Shown: positions 46,240 through 59,103 of the stretch, piece after piece | Position numbering within the stretch: the stretch's first letter is position 1 | Layout of the letters: every line of letters starts with the position of its first letter | NCBI RefSeq assembly: GCF_011745365.1 | Contig: NW_024468910.1 | Span: 1,516,068-1,580,067, forward strand | Direction of reading: 5' to 3' | DNA: 64,000 bases | Origin: Cryphonectria parasitica EP155 | Lineage: Eukaryota; Ascomycota; Sordariomycetes; Diaporthales; Cryphonectriaceae | Notes under the pieces: generated by a model | Database searches by the model: none | What the model was told of the DNA's origin: nothing | The model's input: the letters and a program-made list of their open reading frames with translations, nothing else | Position numbers and translations under genes: made by a program

Positions 46240-46692
46240 TGTTATGACCCATCCAACATGCAGGTCACGAAACAGGTCACGAGTAACAAGGACCAGGTGT
46301 CAAGAATCCAACGTTCTGACAAAGCATTGATTACATAACCCAGGGTTAGGGTTGTAAAGGAGGGAGGATCGTTGGGCTCGCCAGCGATCCCAACGAGCTT
46401 CACACCTTGGATCGCTAGACTCGCCAGCGATCCCAACGAGCTACACTGAAGAGCTGGATATATAACCACACGTTCATTACCATTAGACAGATCATCGTAC
46501 ATAGCTCTTCAGTTATCAATTTAAGTATTCAGTTTTATACACTGAGTAGCCCCAAAAGCAGTGAACACTTGCATCGCTTATTAGGACTTGTACGGTTCTG
46601 TATTCAAGAACTTGACACTTTGATACCGCTCTTGTTAGCATAAACCTCTTCGTATACTTAGGAATCTTCGGATTGCTGCAGTGCTCATTATA
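46240..46692 (+). repeat. 5' LTR of element G (family 1, variant centre)
   Basis: 453 bp. The central module (46372-46445) contains cgccagcgatcccaacgagc twice, unlike the A/B/C LTRs. Confidence 0.92.
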
Positions 46693-46744
46693 TTTTGATA
46701 ACTCTTGTTCAAGAATGGTTCAATATTATCCCCTTGAGCAATAC

Positions 46745-47790
46745 GGAATACGATAGCTCCTCCAGGAACCCCTTCGTTCTCGCGCGCTTCTACTCAGGAG
46801 GAACTGGTCAACCAGGTGTACTAGCTTACCCAGCGTATCCAGGATCTGCGCAAACAACAGCAGGCCCAGAGCGCCACCATCGCTAACCAGCAGGCTCAGC
46901 TAGCTCAACAGGCTCAGCAGGCGCAGTCTACCTCTGTGACCACCAGTGGCGCTGGAAAAGCGTATAAGATGGACAAGCCTGCTATATACGATGGCAACCA
47001 GAAAACGCTATATAGATTCCTCACCCACTGCAGAGCGTATTTCCTGCACTACGAGATCCAGTTCACCAAGGAATCTGAGAAAGTTATCCTTGCAGAGACT
47101 CGTTTCGAAAAGAATGCTCTTATCTGGTATAAATCTTCTCTGCACAATCACTTGGAGCATCAGAACAATCCCAACGCACATATCCAGAGTACTAAGAATA
47201 TATTCGATTCCTTTGAAAGCTTTAAGAAAGCTCTCAAAGAGATCTTTAGCAACCCCAACAAAGAACGCATTACAGCTCAGCAGCTTATAAATCTCAAGCA
47301 GACTAAATCAGCTTCTACTTATACAGTTAAGTTCAAGCAACTCTCAGCATAACTTCCGTAGGAAGATAAGAATCTTATGAAGCATTATTACAAGGAACTC
47401 AAGAACGACATTAAAGATAAAATCTCCAAGCAGAATTAGCTGGAGAACTTTACAATGTTCTCCAATCAAGCTATCCGTATCAACAACTGTCTGTATGAAC
47501 GATGAATAGAGAAATTCAAGAAAGAAGAAAGCTAGACTTGAAGATTTCCAGCTAATACAGGCAAGAAACTCCAAAACAAGAATAGCGGTTGATATAGCAG
47601 TACAGCTCAGAGCAGCACTATGCATGCTGATCCCATAAAGCTCAACGCTGCCAATAGGCAGTATAGCAAGAGGAACAGCATTACTTGCTACAACTGCAAC
47701 AAACAAGAATACATTGCATGCAACTGCTATTAATCCTGGAAGAACAAATAGCAATCAGTTCAGAAAGAACGCTAGATGAATATCGCTTGG
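46745..47790 (+). pseudogene. Element G gag
   Basis: Gln-rich coiled N-terminus (46800-46930), capsid-like core open from 46936 to 47352 (ends FKQLSA, then TAA), and a zinc knuckle near 47690-47735 reading CYNCNKQEYIACNC, where the knuckle His is Tyr. Stops at about 46830 and 47350 are CAG/CAA-derived. The gag frame shows another open stretch at 48250-48453. Confidence 0.8.
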
Positions 47791-48839
47791 CAACAGAAAC
47801 CCAATCAACTGAACAAAAACACTCTCTCGGAGCAAGTGTTGGACTCTATCAATCACAGAAGTCTCAGCTGAACATTCTGCTATAATAATAACTGCTTAAT
47901 ATACCTTTCGAGTAAGGAAGATTCAGAATAATTCCCTCAGAAATCTAGGCGCTGCAGACAAATAGCAACAGCAGGGCGAGGGTATACGCTCAGCACAACT
48001 ACAAGCAGTAACAACTCGAACTGCTCCGATATCACGGAACAAAGCATCCAGGCGTTAGAAGAAGAACTTAGCAACGATATCCTTCAACATTCTTCATCAC
48101 CTACGCCAAGCACTATAACCAGGGATATGGATAAAGAATAATACCCTCTTGATTACTGATATGAATACCTAAACAATACCGAAAACGCCTCTCAGATAAC
48201 GGAAAGATTAAGCTAGAACGAACGATCTAACGATTCACCGAAGTCTTCCGTGAACAATAAACCCAAGAAACCTATAGGAAGGTTTCCCTTCGGCATTGGA
48301 TGGAATAAGGAAACAACATGGATTGAATATCTCGTTTATGAAATAGAACTGAAAGAGCTCTTCGCCTGCATTCCCTTGCAGAACATCGAAGCACGAGAAG
48401 ATGAGGACTTTTGGATCAGTTTACTTTACAATCTATACTACGAACTAGCTTAGATCTTCTGCATCTATTATAGCTGCAGAACGCATTTCTCAGATAAGGT
48501 GCAATACGAATGGTTCCCCGTTAGAGAACCAGAATAAATCCTTCAAGCTATTGAAGAAAAGAAACTCCGCTTCAGAGAAATTCTTAACAGATAGCACTAT
48601 AATGCATACATCGGGCTACCGAACAATTATTCTATACAATGTATAAACAAGAAAATAAAATAGTAGCAGTACAAAACAATACTCTGCACAATTCATATCA
48701 ATAACAAGATTTGCAACTAGCATTAATAGAAGAAAGATCAGAAACAATAACAATACAAGCAAAAACAAGCTAAGAAGCTCGCTCGAGAAGCAGCGAAGCA
48801 GGCTTAGAAGGATAAACAGTTCTCAATAAACCCAAAAGA

Positions 48840-51800
48840 ATAGGATTGCTTGTAAAGAGACTGCAGATGATCAGACTAGAACAGTCCCTATGTGAAGCTT
48901 CTAGGATAGATTACGCTTACATCAAGTTCGATATATACATTCAAGGATACAAATACAGCATACTATTGAATAGTAGCGCTCAGGGAAACTTCATATTCCC
49001 ATACATCATCAATCAGGCACAACTACAATGGAAATGAAAGAGATATCCATACACTCTTAGCATTGTAGAAGGATAATCTGTTGCATATAATCAAGGAGTA
49101 ATTGATAAGAAGACTGATTATCTACCTGTTTTGATTCAAGGATGTGTAATCAGAGCTTCTTTTGATATTACGGATATGGTATAATATGAGCTGATTATGG
49201 GGCTTCTATGGCTCAAAGAGCATAATTCTCGAATCGATTGGACTACTGGCCAGATCTCATGGAAACAAGCTGTATCCAGAGAGATAATCACAATCAACAG
49301 CGCAGGATCGAAGCTAGTGGTTGAAGAATACTCAGGAAAAGGAGCTTTATACGACTTCATACATATTTCCAAACCAGCAGGGCTGGCAGTTCAAGGAGAA
49401 GAACCTAGTAACAAGCGAATCCAAACAGTGCTAGGGCGCTAACAGGTTAGCAAAACAACGGAAGCGAGACTCTCAGCAAGTCGGTCCGCCCTGGAGCGAT
49501 AAGAAGAAGCTTTAGAATGTGGATTGTGGATCCATACGGGAAAAACCTCGAAACCAGGCCCTTGAACGCTCGGTCCAGCTCGGAGCGAACGCTCAAAGCT
49601 CTCAAAAACGTTACCAAAAACAACGAACGAAAAGAAGCATGCTCAGCAGTACTTACTGTTCCTCCAGATAGCAGAAACAGCACAAGAACCAGAACCAATA
49701 CTCGCGAATATACCACAAGAATATCATAAGTTCAAGAAACTATTCCAGGAAGAATTGGATACGGGATTGCCAGAATACAGCCCATACAATCACGAGATCC
49801 CGCTATAAGAAGGGAAACAGCTCAAATTCTTCTCTATTTACAGACTAGATAAGGCATAGCTAGAAGCACTTAGGGAATACCTCGACGAGAACCTTAAGAA
49901 AGAATACATACAACCATTGCAATCATCAGCAGAATACCCCATTCTGTTTGTATCCAAGAAAAATAGCAAGCTCAAGCTATGCATTGATTACAAGCAACTC
50001 AACAATATTACAATCAAGAACCGATACTCGTTACTACTCATCAAGGAACTACGAGATAGGTTGCAAGGAGCTCAGTGGTTTACAGTTCTAGATCTAAAAG
50101 AAGCTTACAATCTAATCAGAGTAAAGAAAGGAGAAGAATGGAAAACTGCTTTCAGAATACACTACGAATACTACGAATATTTGATTATGCTCTTTAGTTT
50201 AACGAATATCCCAGCTTCATTCCAGGAAATAATCAATCACGTTCTATGCGAGTATCTGAATCAGTTCATTATTGCTTATCTCGATAATATTCTTATCTAC
50301 TCTCGAATACTGGAAGAGTACAAGAAACATGTGAAGATAGTGTTGCAAATGCTCCAGAATGCGAAACTCCTTGTAAAACCTGCAAAGAGCTACTTTTACA
50401 TACAAAAAGTTGACTATCTCGGATTCACAATCAAGCTAGAATGCATCAAGCTATAGAAAAATAAGGTGGAAGCTGTTAGAAACTAGCCAATTCCCAGGAA
50501 TATCAGGAATGTTAGGTCTTTCCTCGGATATATCAACTTCTACAGGCAGTTCATTAGAAACTACAGCTGGATTGTATACTCTCTTACAAATCTCACCAAA
50601 AAGGAATAGCCTTTCGAATGGATCTCCAAGGCACAAGAAGCCTTCGATGAGATCATCAGGCATATTATCTCAGAACCAATTCTGTATGAAGCAGATCTCC
50701 ACAAACCCTTTGAAGTTGAGACTAATGCATCAGAATATGCACTCAGAGAACAACTTAGTTAGCAAAACAACCAAGAACATCTAAGAATTGTAAGCAACTT
50801 CTCAAAGAAGTTGAATAGCTCGGAAATCAACTACAGAATCCCTAATTAGGAACTCATAGCAATAGTAAAAGCCTTTGAAAAGTAGCAATACTATCTTATT
50901 AGCACATAACACCCGATTATAGTTTACTCAGATCACAAGAATCTGATTATATTCATAACAATCAAGGTTTTGAATAAGCAACAAGTTAGATAAGCAGAAT
51001 TCCTCTTACAATTCAACTTTAAGATTATATACTGCAAAGGCTTGGAGAACGGATAAGCAGACGCTCTCAGCAGAAGATCAGACTATTGAGATGCAGATTC
51101 TTCGGATATATAGAACATCTTCGCCCAAGATGAGTTAGAAAACCTCATTAATGCATACAGGGAACTGAATGCAGCTCTCAGGATCGGATCCTCGGAAAGA
51201 GATCCAGAATCAATGACTCCGAACGAACAAAACAACTACATCAAGGATATATACAGTGCACCAGCATATGGGCATCAGAGAGTTAGAGCAACCTATGAAT
51301 ACATCAAAAGATACTGGAACTTATTAGATCTTAGGAAAAGGATTGAGAACATTCTATAATAATGCAATAGCTGCAAAAAGAATAAAGCAGAAAGATACAA
51401 GCCTTACAGACTACTGCATCCCTTACTAATACTTACAACTATTTAGCAATCTATCAGTCTAAACTTCATTACTAAGCTATCTCTCTTACGAGAACCCTTA
51501 ACTAAGATGTAATACAATAGCATTCTAGTAGTAGTTTGCAGACTGAGCAAGTATGCTTATTTTCTCTCCTATAAGGAAAGCAGTATAGCAGAAGAACTCG
51601 CATATGCATTCCTCAGAACAATTATTGCTAACTACAGTATATCAGAAGAAATGATCTCCGATAGAGATAGAAAGTTCAACTTGAAGTTTTGAACTTCGCT
51701 TATAAAACAGCTCGGAATATACTACAGAATATCCATAGCATTTCATTCATAAACAGATGAATAGATAGAAAGAATAAATCAGGTTGTTGAACAGTATCTT

Positions 51801-52502
51801 CAATACTATATTAACCAGAAACAGAATAACTGAGTTGATCTGTTGCCTCTTGTACAGTTCGCTTATAACAGTGCAGATATAAGCATGATAAAGAAATCAT
51901 TATTCTTCATACTCTATAGATATAATCCAACAGCTTATTATGAAGCACTGCAAGAAGCAGATGCAGAAGCTGCGGATAAAAGGGTTAAAAAGATCAAGAA
52001 AGTTCAGGAGGAACTCCGATTAGAATTACAATTCGTTCAGAAACGAATAGTACGATATGCAAACTCTAAGAGGATTGAGAAACTAATCCTACAGGAGGGA
52101 GATAAGGCTTATCTACTTCGAAAAAACATCAAAATAATCAGATCCAGCGACAAACTTGACTATAAAAAGTTGGAACTATTCAAAATTCTACGAAAAATCT
52201 CCCCAGTCAACTACGAACTTGCACTACCTCATAGAATGAGAATACACCCAGTTTTCCACATCTCACTGCTGGAATCAGCAGCACAGGAAATACTAACAGA
52301 TAATACAGCAGAAGTAGAAAACAATGAATCAGAGTATGAGATGGAAAAGATTCTTAAGCACAGAAGCACAGACAATACGAGGGAATATCTTATCAAATGG
52401 AAAGATTACTCAGCAAGCGAAAATTCTTGAGAATCACAGAAAAACATTAAAAATGCTTAGGGAAAAGTAGCTGAATATTGGAAAAGGAAAGCTAGCACCT
52501 AA
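48840..52502 (+). pseudogene. Element G pol: protease, RT, RNase H, integrase, chromodomain
   Basis: Protease near 48970: active site NSSAQGNF, from DSGAQGNF. RT 49800-50456: LDLKEAY carries the first catalytic Asp; the YLDD box is YLDN, so RT is dead. RNase H 50640-51100 has YSDHKNL. Integrase 51230-51990: zinc-finger remnant, N for the first catalytic Asp (SLNFITKL), SDRDRKF intact, ERINQ present. The 51843-52430 stretch is open and includes the integrase tail and the chromodomain (EYEMEKILKHR...EYLIKWKDY). The stop (52500-52502) overlaps the antisense ORF stop. Confidence 0.85.
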
Positions 52503-53125
52503 GACAACCGCTCCGCCCCGAAGCGAGATCCAGAAGCTTCAGAGATCTCGCTCTCCAGGAAACTCGACCAATCTACTACTGCATTCCCCAGATCCACAGA
52601 ATTCCAGTCAAAACTCTCAAAAGAAGAATCTCCAGCCACAATAGCAGATTCCTCAGCTACTACAGCCTGCACTTCAGCAGCAACACGCACCCTCTCAGCC
52701 TCAGCTTCCTCAGCCTCCTCTTTCTCAAGCTCTTCGAAGTTCTTGAGACCTCGACGAATAGCTCGAGATATCCTCTTATGCCACATCTTCTTTTGTTAAT
52801 GCAGTTGAAGCAACTTCAACTCCAACTCTTCTATCTCATCCTCCAGCTTTCGATGCTGAGTAGAGATAAGGAGGAGTTCGGCAGCGTTCGTCGGCTCCAG
52901 AACATCGCACTTAGCGCGATTCTGGGAAACGCACTCCGAGCAACGGGATGAATCATGAGGAGAAACGATATACGATTGCAGGCCTCAACTGTTGCAATAA
53001 GAACAGGGATGCATATCGAAACCGTTTGAAAGAATGGACTGAAGAAGGAGATTTTTCTGCTTCTTTTTATTGGAGCGAGGATTCGAGGATTTCGGTTTTG
53101 CAATTTTGTTGATTCTGTTCGGCAT
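52499..53125 (-). pseudogene. Antisense zinc-cluster, coiled-coil ORF of element G (best copy)
   Basis: 209 codons from ATG 53125 to TAG 52499, opposite to pol and reading away from the 3' LTR. The basic N-terminus (about residues 8-25) precedes a six-position array C41-X2-C44-X7-Y52-X9-C62-X2-C65-X7-C73. Y52 is TAT where other copies have Cys, so the ancestor is CX2CX7CX9CX2CX7C, close to the fungal Zn2Cys6 binuclear cluster (consensus CX2CX6CX5-12CX2CX6-8C). Residues about 85-150 form a Glu/Leu/Lys coiled coil, as often follows that domain. The tail is acidic with FDWNSVDLG...VDW..FLE. Two stops (TGA for a probable CGA; a TAA near residue 109) break it. I recall related uncharacterised fungal proteins. 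It could bind DNA; not shown. Confidence 0.75.
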
Positions 53126-53200
53126 CTTGATTAGGAAGGCAAGATCATGGATACGGAGACTTGCCAGGATACTTATAGAAGATTGTTGGGGATAATGATT

Positions 53201-53216
53201 GATAGGAGGGAGATGA
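53201..53216 (+). other. Polypurine tract of element G
   Basis: gataggagggagatga directly before the 3' LTR. Confidence 0.65.
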
Positions 53217-53669
53217 TATTATAATCCATCCAATATACAGGTTATGAAACAGGTCACGAGTAACAAGGATCAGGTATCAAGAATCCAACGTTCTGATAAA
53301 GCATTGATTACATAATCCAGGGTTAGAGTTGTAAAGGAGGGAGGATCGTTGGGCTCGCCAGCGATTCCAACGAGCTTCATACCTTGGATCGCTAGACTTG
53401 CCAGCAATCCCAACGAGCCACACTGAAGAGCTGGATATATAACCATACGTTCATTACCATTAGACAGATCATTGTACATAGCTCTTCAGTTATCAATCTA
53501 AGTATTCAGTTTCATATACTGAGTAGCCCCAAAGGCAGTGAATACTTGCATTGCTTATTAGAACTTGTACGGTTCCGTATTCAAGGACTTGACACTTTGA
53601 CACCGCTCTTGTTAGCATAAACCCCTTCGTGTACTTAGGAATCTTCGGATTGCTGCAGTGCTCATTACA
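53217..53669 (+). repeat. 3' LTR of element G (family 1)
   Basis: 453 bp, the same length as the 5' LTR, followed by TSD tactg. It carries the half-sites TACGG-TT-CCGTA near 53566-53580. Confidence 0.92.
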
Positions 53670-53674
53670 TACTG

Positions 53675-56469
53675 CTTGCATGCCTGTTCAGAAGCAATAG
53701 ATTAATATTAACTAGCTTTTTCTAAAATATATCTCAATGGAGAGCTTCTTTAATAGGAAGTACAGTAACTGCATTTATTATACAGAATCTGAGTATAACT
53801 ATACTAAAGACTTTCCTTGTATTAAAAAGCGCAATGTACGAATAAGATTCCTATTCTGATATTCTTGATCAGATTTGAGTATATACTAATCATTATTCTT
53901 CTTATAGCATTAGCATTTGTTTTACTAACTCAGCTTTCAATGTATAATTGAAGTAGATTCTTAAATCAACTCTAATACCAATATTAAGCATATTATCAAA
54001 GCTCAATATAAGCTTATGCGGAATAAAGGTATTGTGCATAATTAGATTAAATGGATTCCTCTTATGCTAAGGAAATAGTATTTATAGAATATTATAAGTT
54101 TTATAATCGATTATGATTGCAATGCTTAAGGAAATTATTGCTAACTTTATCTGCATAGATTAGCAAGAAGAATACTGCTTCTTCTGCTTCCAAAAAGAGA
54201 ATATCTGGATCTGAGCAGGCAGCTTCACAATCTGTATCTTGCAGCAAGGATAAAGGCAAGAGCAAGGCTGTAGTAGGATCTTGTATTGAGAAACGAGCTA
54301 AGTTCGTTTAGTTTCAAGATTCTTTCTCTATTTTTAATAATAATTCTTTAGCAGATAATACAAATAATATAGATCTGAATAGAATAAAAAGAGAGCTATC
54401 GGATGATATTTATAGATATTCTGATAATAAGAATGATATATAAAAGTAAGGAGTTTCTATAGATTGCAGTATTTCTTCAGCGCTCTGCATTTTTCATGCA
54501 TTGCATTCCAATATACTACAATTTTTGAATAACGAAAATAGCTTCAGAGCTAGTTAACATGCTCTGTGCTGGGTGCTTTGAAATTTTTAGATGAGTTTAT
54601 GGTATTCTGTAGTAAGTAATAATAAATAATACTTTATTCCTTCTTCTTCAGCAAAATATATGAGATGGAATAGGAAAGATAAAAAGAAAATGTATTTTGC
54701 GAATAAAAAGGAAATATGAATAGAAAGAAATCAATCTTCTCTATGAGCTAGGAATGCTGATTTAGTTGGAATTGATATAAATATCTTACTTCTATCTGCT
54801 TTCTCCTATTCTTGCCTTTTCTTCTCTGCTGCCTGTATAAAATGTTCACTATTACCATTACCAACTCCATTTCCATTCTCAGCATCATTATCCGCTTTAG
54901 TTGCTAAATTAATAGTTTCTGAATCAGGATTAGTTTGGCTAGATGTGGGATTGTATTTGATGATATTTGGAATTCAGAATGTAGCGTTGTTGCTTGAATC
55001 TGCTTTCTGAATTTCGAGAATATTATTATCTGATTCTTCTTGCTAAGAAGCTTTCATTAAATCCAGCTTTTCTGCTAATAATTGGCTAGATTGAAGCTTA
55101 ATATCTTCTTTTCAGAATATAAGCATCTTGGATTCTCAAATGCTATCTATATTCTATATGAACTTTTTGAAATTAGTAGCTGAATATATGCTTTTTAGCA
55201 GAACTCTGTTTATAGTTTTAAGCTTATAAGCATGTTTGTTTAGAATCTGAGCAATTAGATATAGATTCTTCTACTTATAAGAGATCTTAGCATTATATAA
55301 ATAGCTTATTTTCCGAATATAATTATAGATAAGCATAAGATCTCTAATACTCAGTTAAGATTTTTGTATTAGATTCTGCATTTGATTTTTGGCTATAATC
55401 TTTTGATAGTATGCTTAGATAGCTTTAATTGCTTTCTATACATTATCTTTCTTAGCTGCAATTATTCTTAATTGCATTTCAAATACTTTCTAAGGAAATT
55501 AGTTTTTGGTTTATATAAGAACTTTCTATATTGGGATTTTAGTTTCAATTGGAATAAGCAGCTCTTAATCGAAAATCAAATAGAAGGAGCTGTATTTATG
55601 TAACTAGCGGATTATAGTTCTTTCAGCAAAGAGTGCAAATCTCAAGTACTGCTTTCATTTCCAGAATTAAGCATTAGCTAGCTTAGCAAGAGTACTTGCT
55701 AAGAAAAGATAATTAGCTTCTATTTATTCTTAAGCATAGAGATTATAACTGAAGATTTGAATAAGCAGAATTCTAAAAGCTCTAATAATCTTAGCTATTT
55801 TAGCTTTGTTTTCTAGTTCTTTATTAATAGTAATTTTGAAAGAGCATTCGAATATAAGAATGATTTCTTTCAAAATAAACTTCTTTATTTCCGCAGCTAT
55901 AGCTTTCTTAAGAGGTTTTGCAAGCATATAGCTGATTAGATTATAGCAAGCTTCTGCAAGATATCTGTAATTGCTATTCTCAGCTATATATTAAATGTTA
56001 ATACTAATTCTTATAAAGAATTAACTTGAAAGGATCGGAATTACTTCTTTCTTTTATATCTTTGAATCGAATTTTGTATACTTTTTGCAATTTGAGATAG
56101 TATTAGCTATATCTGTTCAGAGATCTCTCCAGTAGTAGAGTTGCTTAATATAAGCTACTATAGAGTCTCAATCTCGATATTCAAACTTGGTATAATATTC
56201 TCTGATGATTCAGTAATGAAAATCAGAATTATTTACTACTCGTTAGCATAGGAGTTTCGCATTAGCACAGCGCTACAGAGCTTGGTTAAGTATTTGATGC
56301 TTTAATACCTCTATTATAAAGTTCTTGCAATTCCTTTTGAAAAGTTTTGATAGAATAATCCTGTAGCATAAGAACTCTATATACTATTTCAACTATTTCG
56401 TTTACTGAAGAATTGGATTTAGCAGTAATACTAGATCAGCTCTATCTAAGTTTATGCTATTAAGCTGAG
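53675..56469 (-). pseudogene. Element E1 integrase region
   Basis: By position this is where integrase must be. I cannot point to the HHCC or DDE residues with confidence because stops are dense. The element continues on the far side of G at 46239. A short open stretch at 55730-55927 is Lys/Ile-rich and unassigned. Confidence 0.4.
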
Positions 56470-57637
56470 CATTATATTAGTTCTTAATATTGCTATCTTT
56501 GTTTTCCTTAGATAGCATTGAGTATAGAAGTTAAGAAAGAGTATTAACTATAGAATTCTTTAATCTGGAAATATATTTAATAATAAAGTTAAATATCTTA
56601 ATCATTGCTATTTATCTATTCAGAAGAATATTGAATATATTATTCATTTCTTCATTGAATTGGTTTATTAGAATGCAAGCATTAGTTTCCAGAATGAAAT
56701 AGCAATTATAGAAATGCTGCTAAAGAGATTATAAAGTATAGAGAATAGTGCGATACTCCTTCTTAGTAGCATTGTACTTCTGTGCTGCAACTATTCAGAT
56801 TTCGCTAACAAAATATGCTAGCTTTTGTTTATTCTCTACTATCTATATTAATATAGCATTCCAGTCTAATAAGCTTGCATTCATTATAAGAATAATCTCT
56901 TTAGCATTAGTGCTGTAATCAATTGAAATAATAATTGAATAAGATGTAAGTATTTGGATAAGTATAGCAATAGCTTCTTTCTGTTCCTTCTCTCATTTCC
57001 ATACAGCATCTTTCTTAAGAAGATTATAGAGTAATTAAGCAATAATTGCAAAGTTTCAAATCCAAGCTGCATAATAAATAATCAATTTAATGAAAGAGCA
57101 GATGTTTTTGATATTCTTGCATTCTATTCAAGCTAAAAGCTTTTTTATTTTTCTGTTCTAAGGTTGTTGTTCGCTAGAACTAATAATATAATCAATTATA
57201 TTAACTTTTATTCAGCATTATTCTAACTTAAATGCTGAGATTATAGCTTTAGCTAGCTCTGTATTTATAAGAATCTTATTGAGATTTCTGATATACTTAG
57301 TAATATATCTATATACTTCGGAAAAGCTCGGAATCTCTTCATCTCTATAAATTGTTATAAGATTATAAACAGGAATATTATTGAGAAAAGGCTGATATAT
57401 ATAAGAAATAAGATCATACAAAAGTTTAACTATTATTCTTATAAACTGAGCAACAGAGTTGGTAGCACTCTGGAGTAGAATATATATTCTGAATAAGCTT
57501 AAGAGCATTAAAAAGATTATTATATTCCTGCTATTAGAATGCAGTTGTACTTGATTATATTCGGAAAAGAAGTTGAGCAGTGAAAGAATCTTATATATAG
57601 CGAATTCTTCCGAGAATTTATCTGAGGCAGGCAGCAT
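56470..57637 (-). pseudogene. Element E1 RT and RNase H
   Basis: 57637-57218 is an open RT segment with FSEYNQVQLHSNSRN, the LQSATNSVAQF motif and FLNNI, where the catalytic FLDD was. Minus-strand translation near 56694-56480 shows LETNACILINQF, typical of the RNase H of one fungal Ty3/gypsy group (LETD ancestor). Stops and Asp-to-Asn changes make it inactive. Confidence 0.75.
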
Positions 57638-58596
57638 GAAAGCATTCTTGAAGCTGTGCTTGTTATATTTTTGAGCATTATTAATCAGATGTAAGCTATT
57701 ATTCTTTTTGATAATAAGAAACTAGTTATTTCTATATAATATATAGCTTTTCTTAATAATCTTCTGCTTGATATATTGTTTCAGAAGCTTTATTAACTTT
57801 GGCTTGAGAGTATTAGGAATTGGAATATGCTTTGCTTGAAAGATCTTATAAGATATGATTCTGATTTCTTGTAAGAGAGCTACTTCCTTAATAATCTTTC
57901 CAATTTCAGTAAAGTTCTATATAAGAGCTTTGATTCTGTTTCTCAATATGTATTTGAATATTTTCTTCTCAGTTTCAGAAAATCCTTTACAGTTTTTCTC
58001 TTGCATAGCAGCTTACTAATCAGGTTTTAGATGCTGATCAGAATCCAGATTGCTGAACTTGGGTTTAATCTACTTATCATATTTAGTAAGCTTTGTAGAT
58101 TGCTGAGCTCATTTCATTTCCTTAATCTTAGCAAGCTTTCATTCGATTATTCCTTTCAATACTGAACTATCAAGCTGGGAATTATTAATTAGCTTGATCT
58201 TCTTATCTTTAAGCTTGTAAAAAGTATTAACTAAGCTTAAGATATCTTTTCTTTCCTTCCTTATACAATGTAGCTAGCATGAATAGCGCTAGCTGCTGTG
58301 CATTTCATACAAGCAAGACTCTTGAATCGCTCCTTCCTCATTCACTATGAAGCAATCCTTCTTCAACTTTCTTCCTATCAGTTCTACTATTAACTCGTTT
58401 ACAATAGCTACAATATCTCGTTTAGATATGAACATTACAGCTATATCTCTCTTCTTCAACAATACTTACTCTGGAATGACTTTTCTGCTGATAGCTCTGC
58501 ATTTTTCAGAGTAGCTGCTAGCATTTAGTTTTTTGGTATAATTCTGTATAAATTCTCTTCTTTAAAGAGTTTCTAATTGCTGATTATAGTGATTAG

Positions 58597-59103
58597 TTAT
58601 ACTCTTCCAAAGGCGAAGCTTGCATAGAGAAATCCGGAGATAAAGTGATTAAAGGAAAGCTTAGTCTGCATTATAAATAGTATTTCTAATAGTATAGAAT
58701 GATTTAATAATATTAATCTATTGTTAATAATATAGAATATTATTTGTTTAGAAAAGCTGCTATAGAAAATATTAGTTTCAAGAATTCTAATAAGCATTAT
58801 ATCTGATTTATTATATATACATAAGATAATATTCGATGTTAGTATATAAGATAAGCATATGCTTGAATATAAAGAGAGAGCTATTAAGCTTATTTTAGCA
58901 TCTATATTTAGCATTGCTTGTATAGATTCATTCTTTTTATCTTTCAGCTGCAGAGGAATATATGCTACTGAAGCGATGCTTCTATCTCGAATGCTGCTAA
59001 GAGCAGTTATGAAAGCTATTATAGAAGGAAATAAGGATTTGTTGAAAGCTTGAATCATATTAATAGTAAGCTTAATATAGCTAGATTCAGTAATAAGAAA
59101 CAA
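58597..59103 (-). pseudogene. Element E1 protease
   Basis: 168-codon open stretch. The aspartic protease motif reads NIDAK (codons at 58908-58894), a transition product of DTGAE, followed by the hydrophobic ISLIALS expected after the active site. The E2 copy of the same site reads NTNTE. Confidence 0.65.

Larger units (their letters stand above)
46240..53669 (+). mobile_element. Element G: complete chromovirus inserted into E1, best-preserved copy
   Basis: 7430 bp, LTRs 453 bp each (46240-46692 and 53217-53669), TSD tactg at 46235-46239 and 53670-53674. Complete order: LTR, gag, protease, RT, RNase H, integrase, chromodomain, antisense ORF, polypurine tract, LTR. The pol frame is -1 relative to gag, suggesting programmed frameshifting. 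Fewest stops of all copies, so it is the reference for the family here. Confidence 0.95.

Noticed and set aside
46242..46502. ORFs within LTRs, for example 46242-46502 (-) and 53270-53479 (-).
   Set aside because: They lie wholly in LTR sequence and are open by chance in both LTR copies of G.
47344..47754. 136-codon minus-strand ORF in G with hydrophobic segments, resembling a membrane protein. Similar ones occur at 13011-13313 and 6613-6819.
   Set aside because: It is the antisense shadow of gag, whose sense frame is clearly constrained; hydrophobicity arises from reading Lys/Glu-rich codons backwards.
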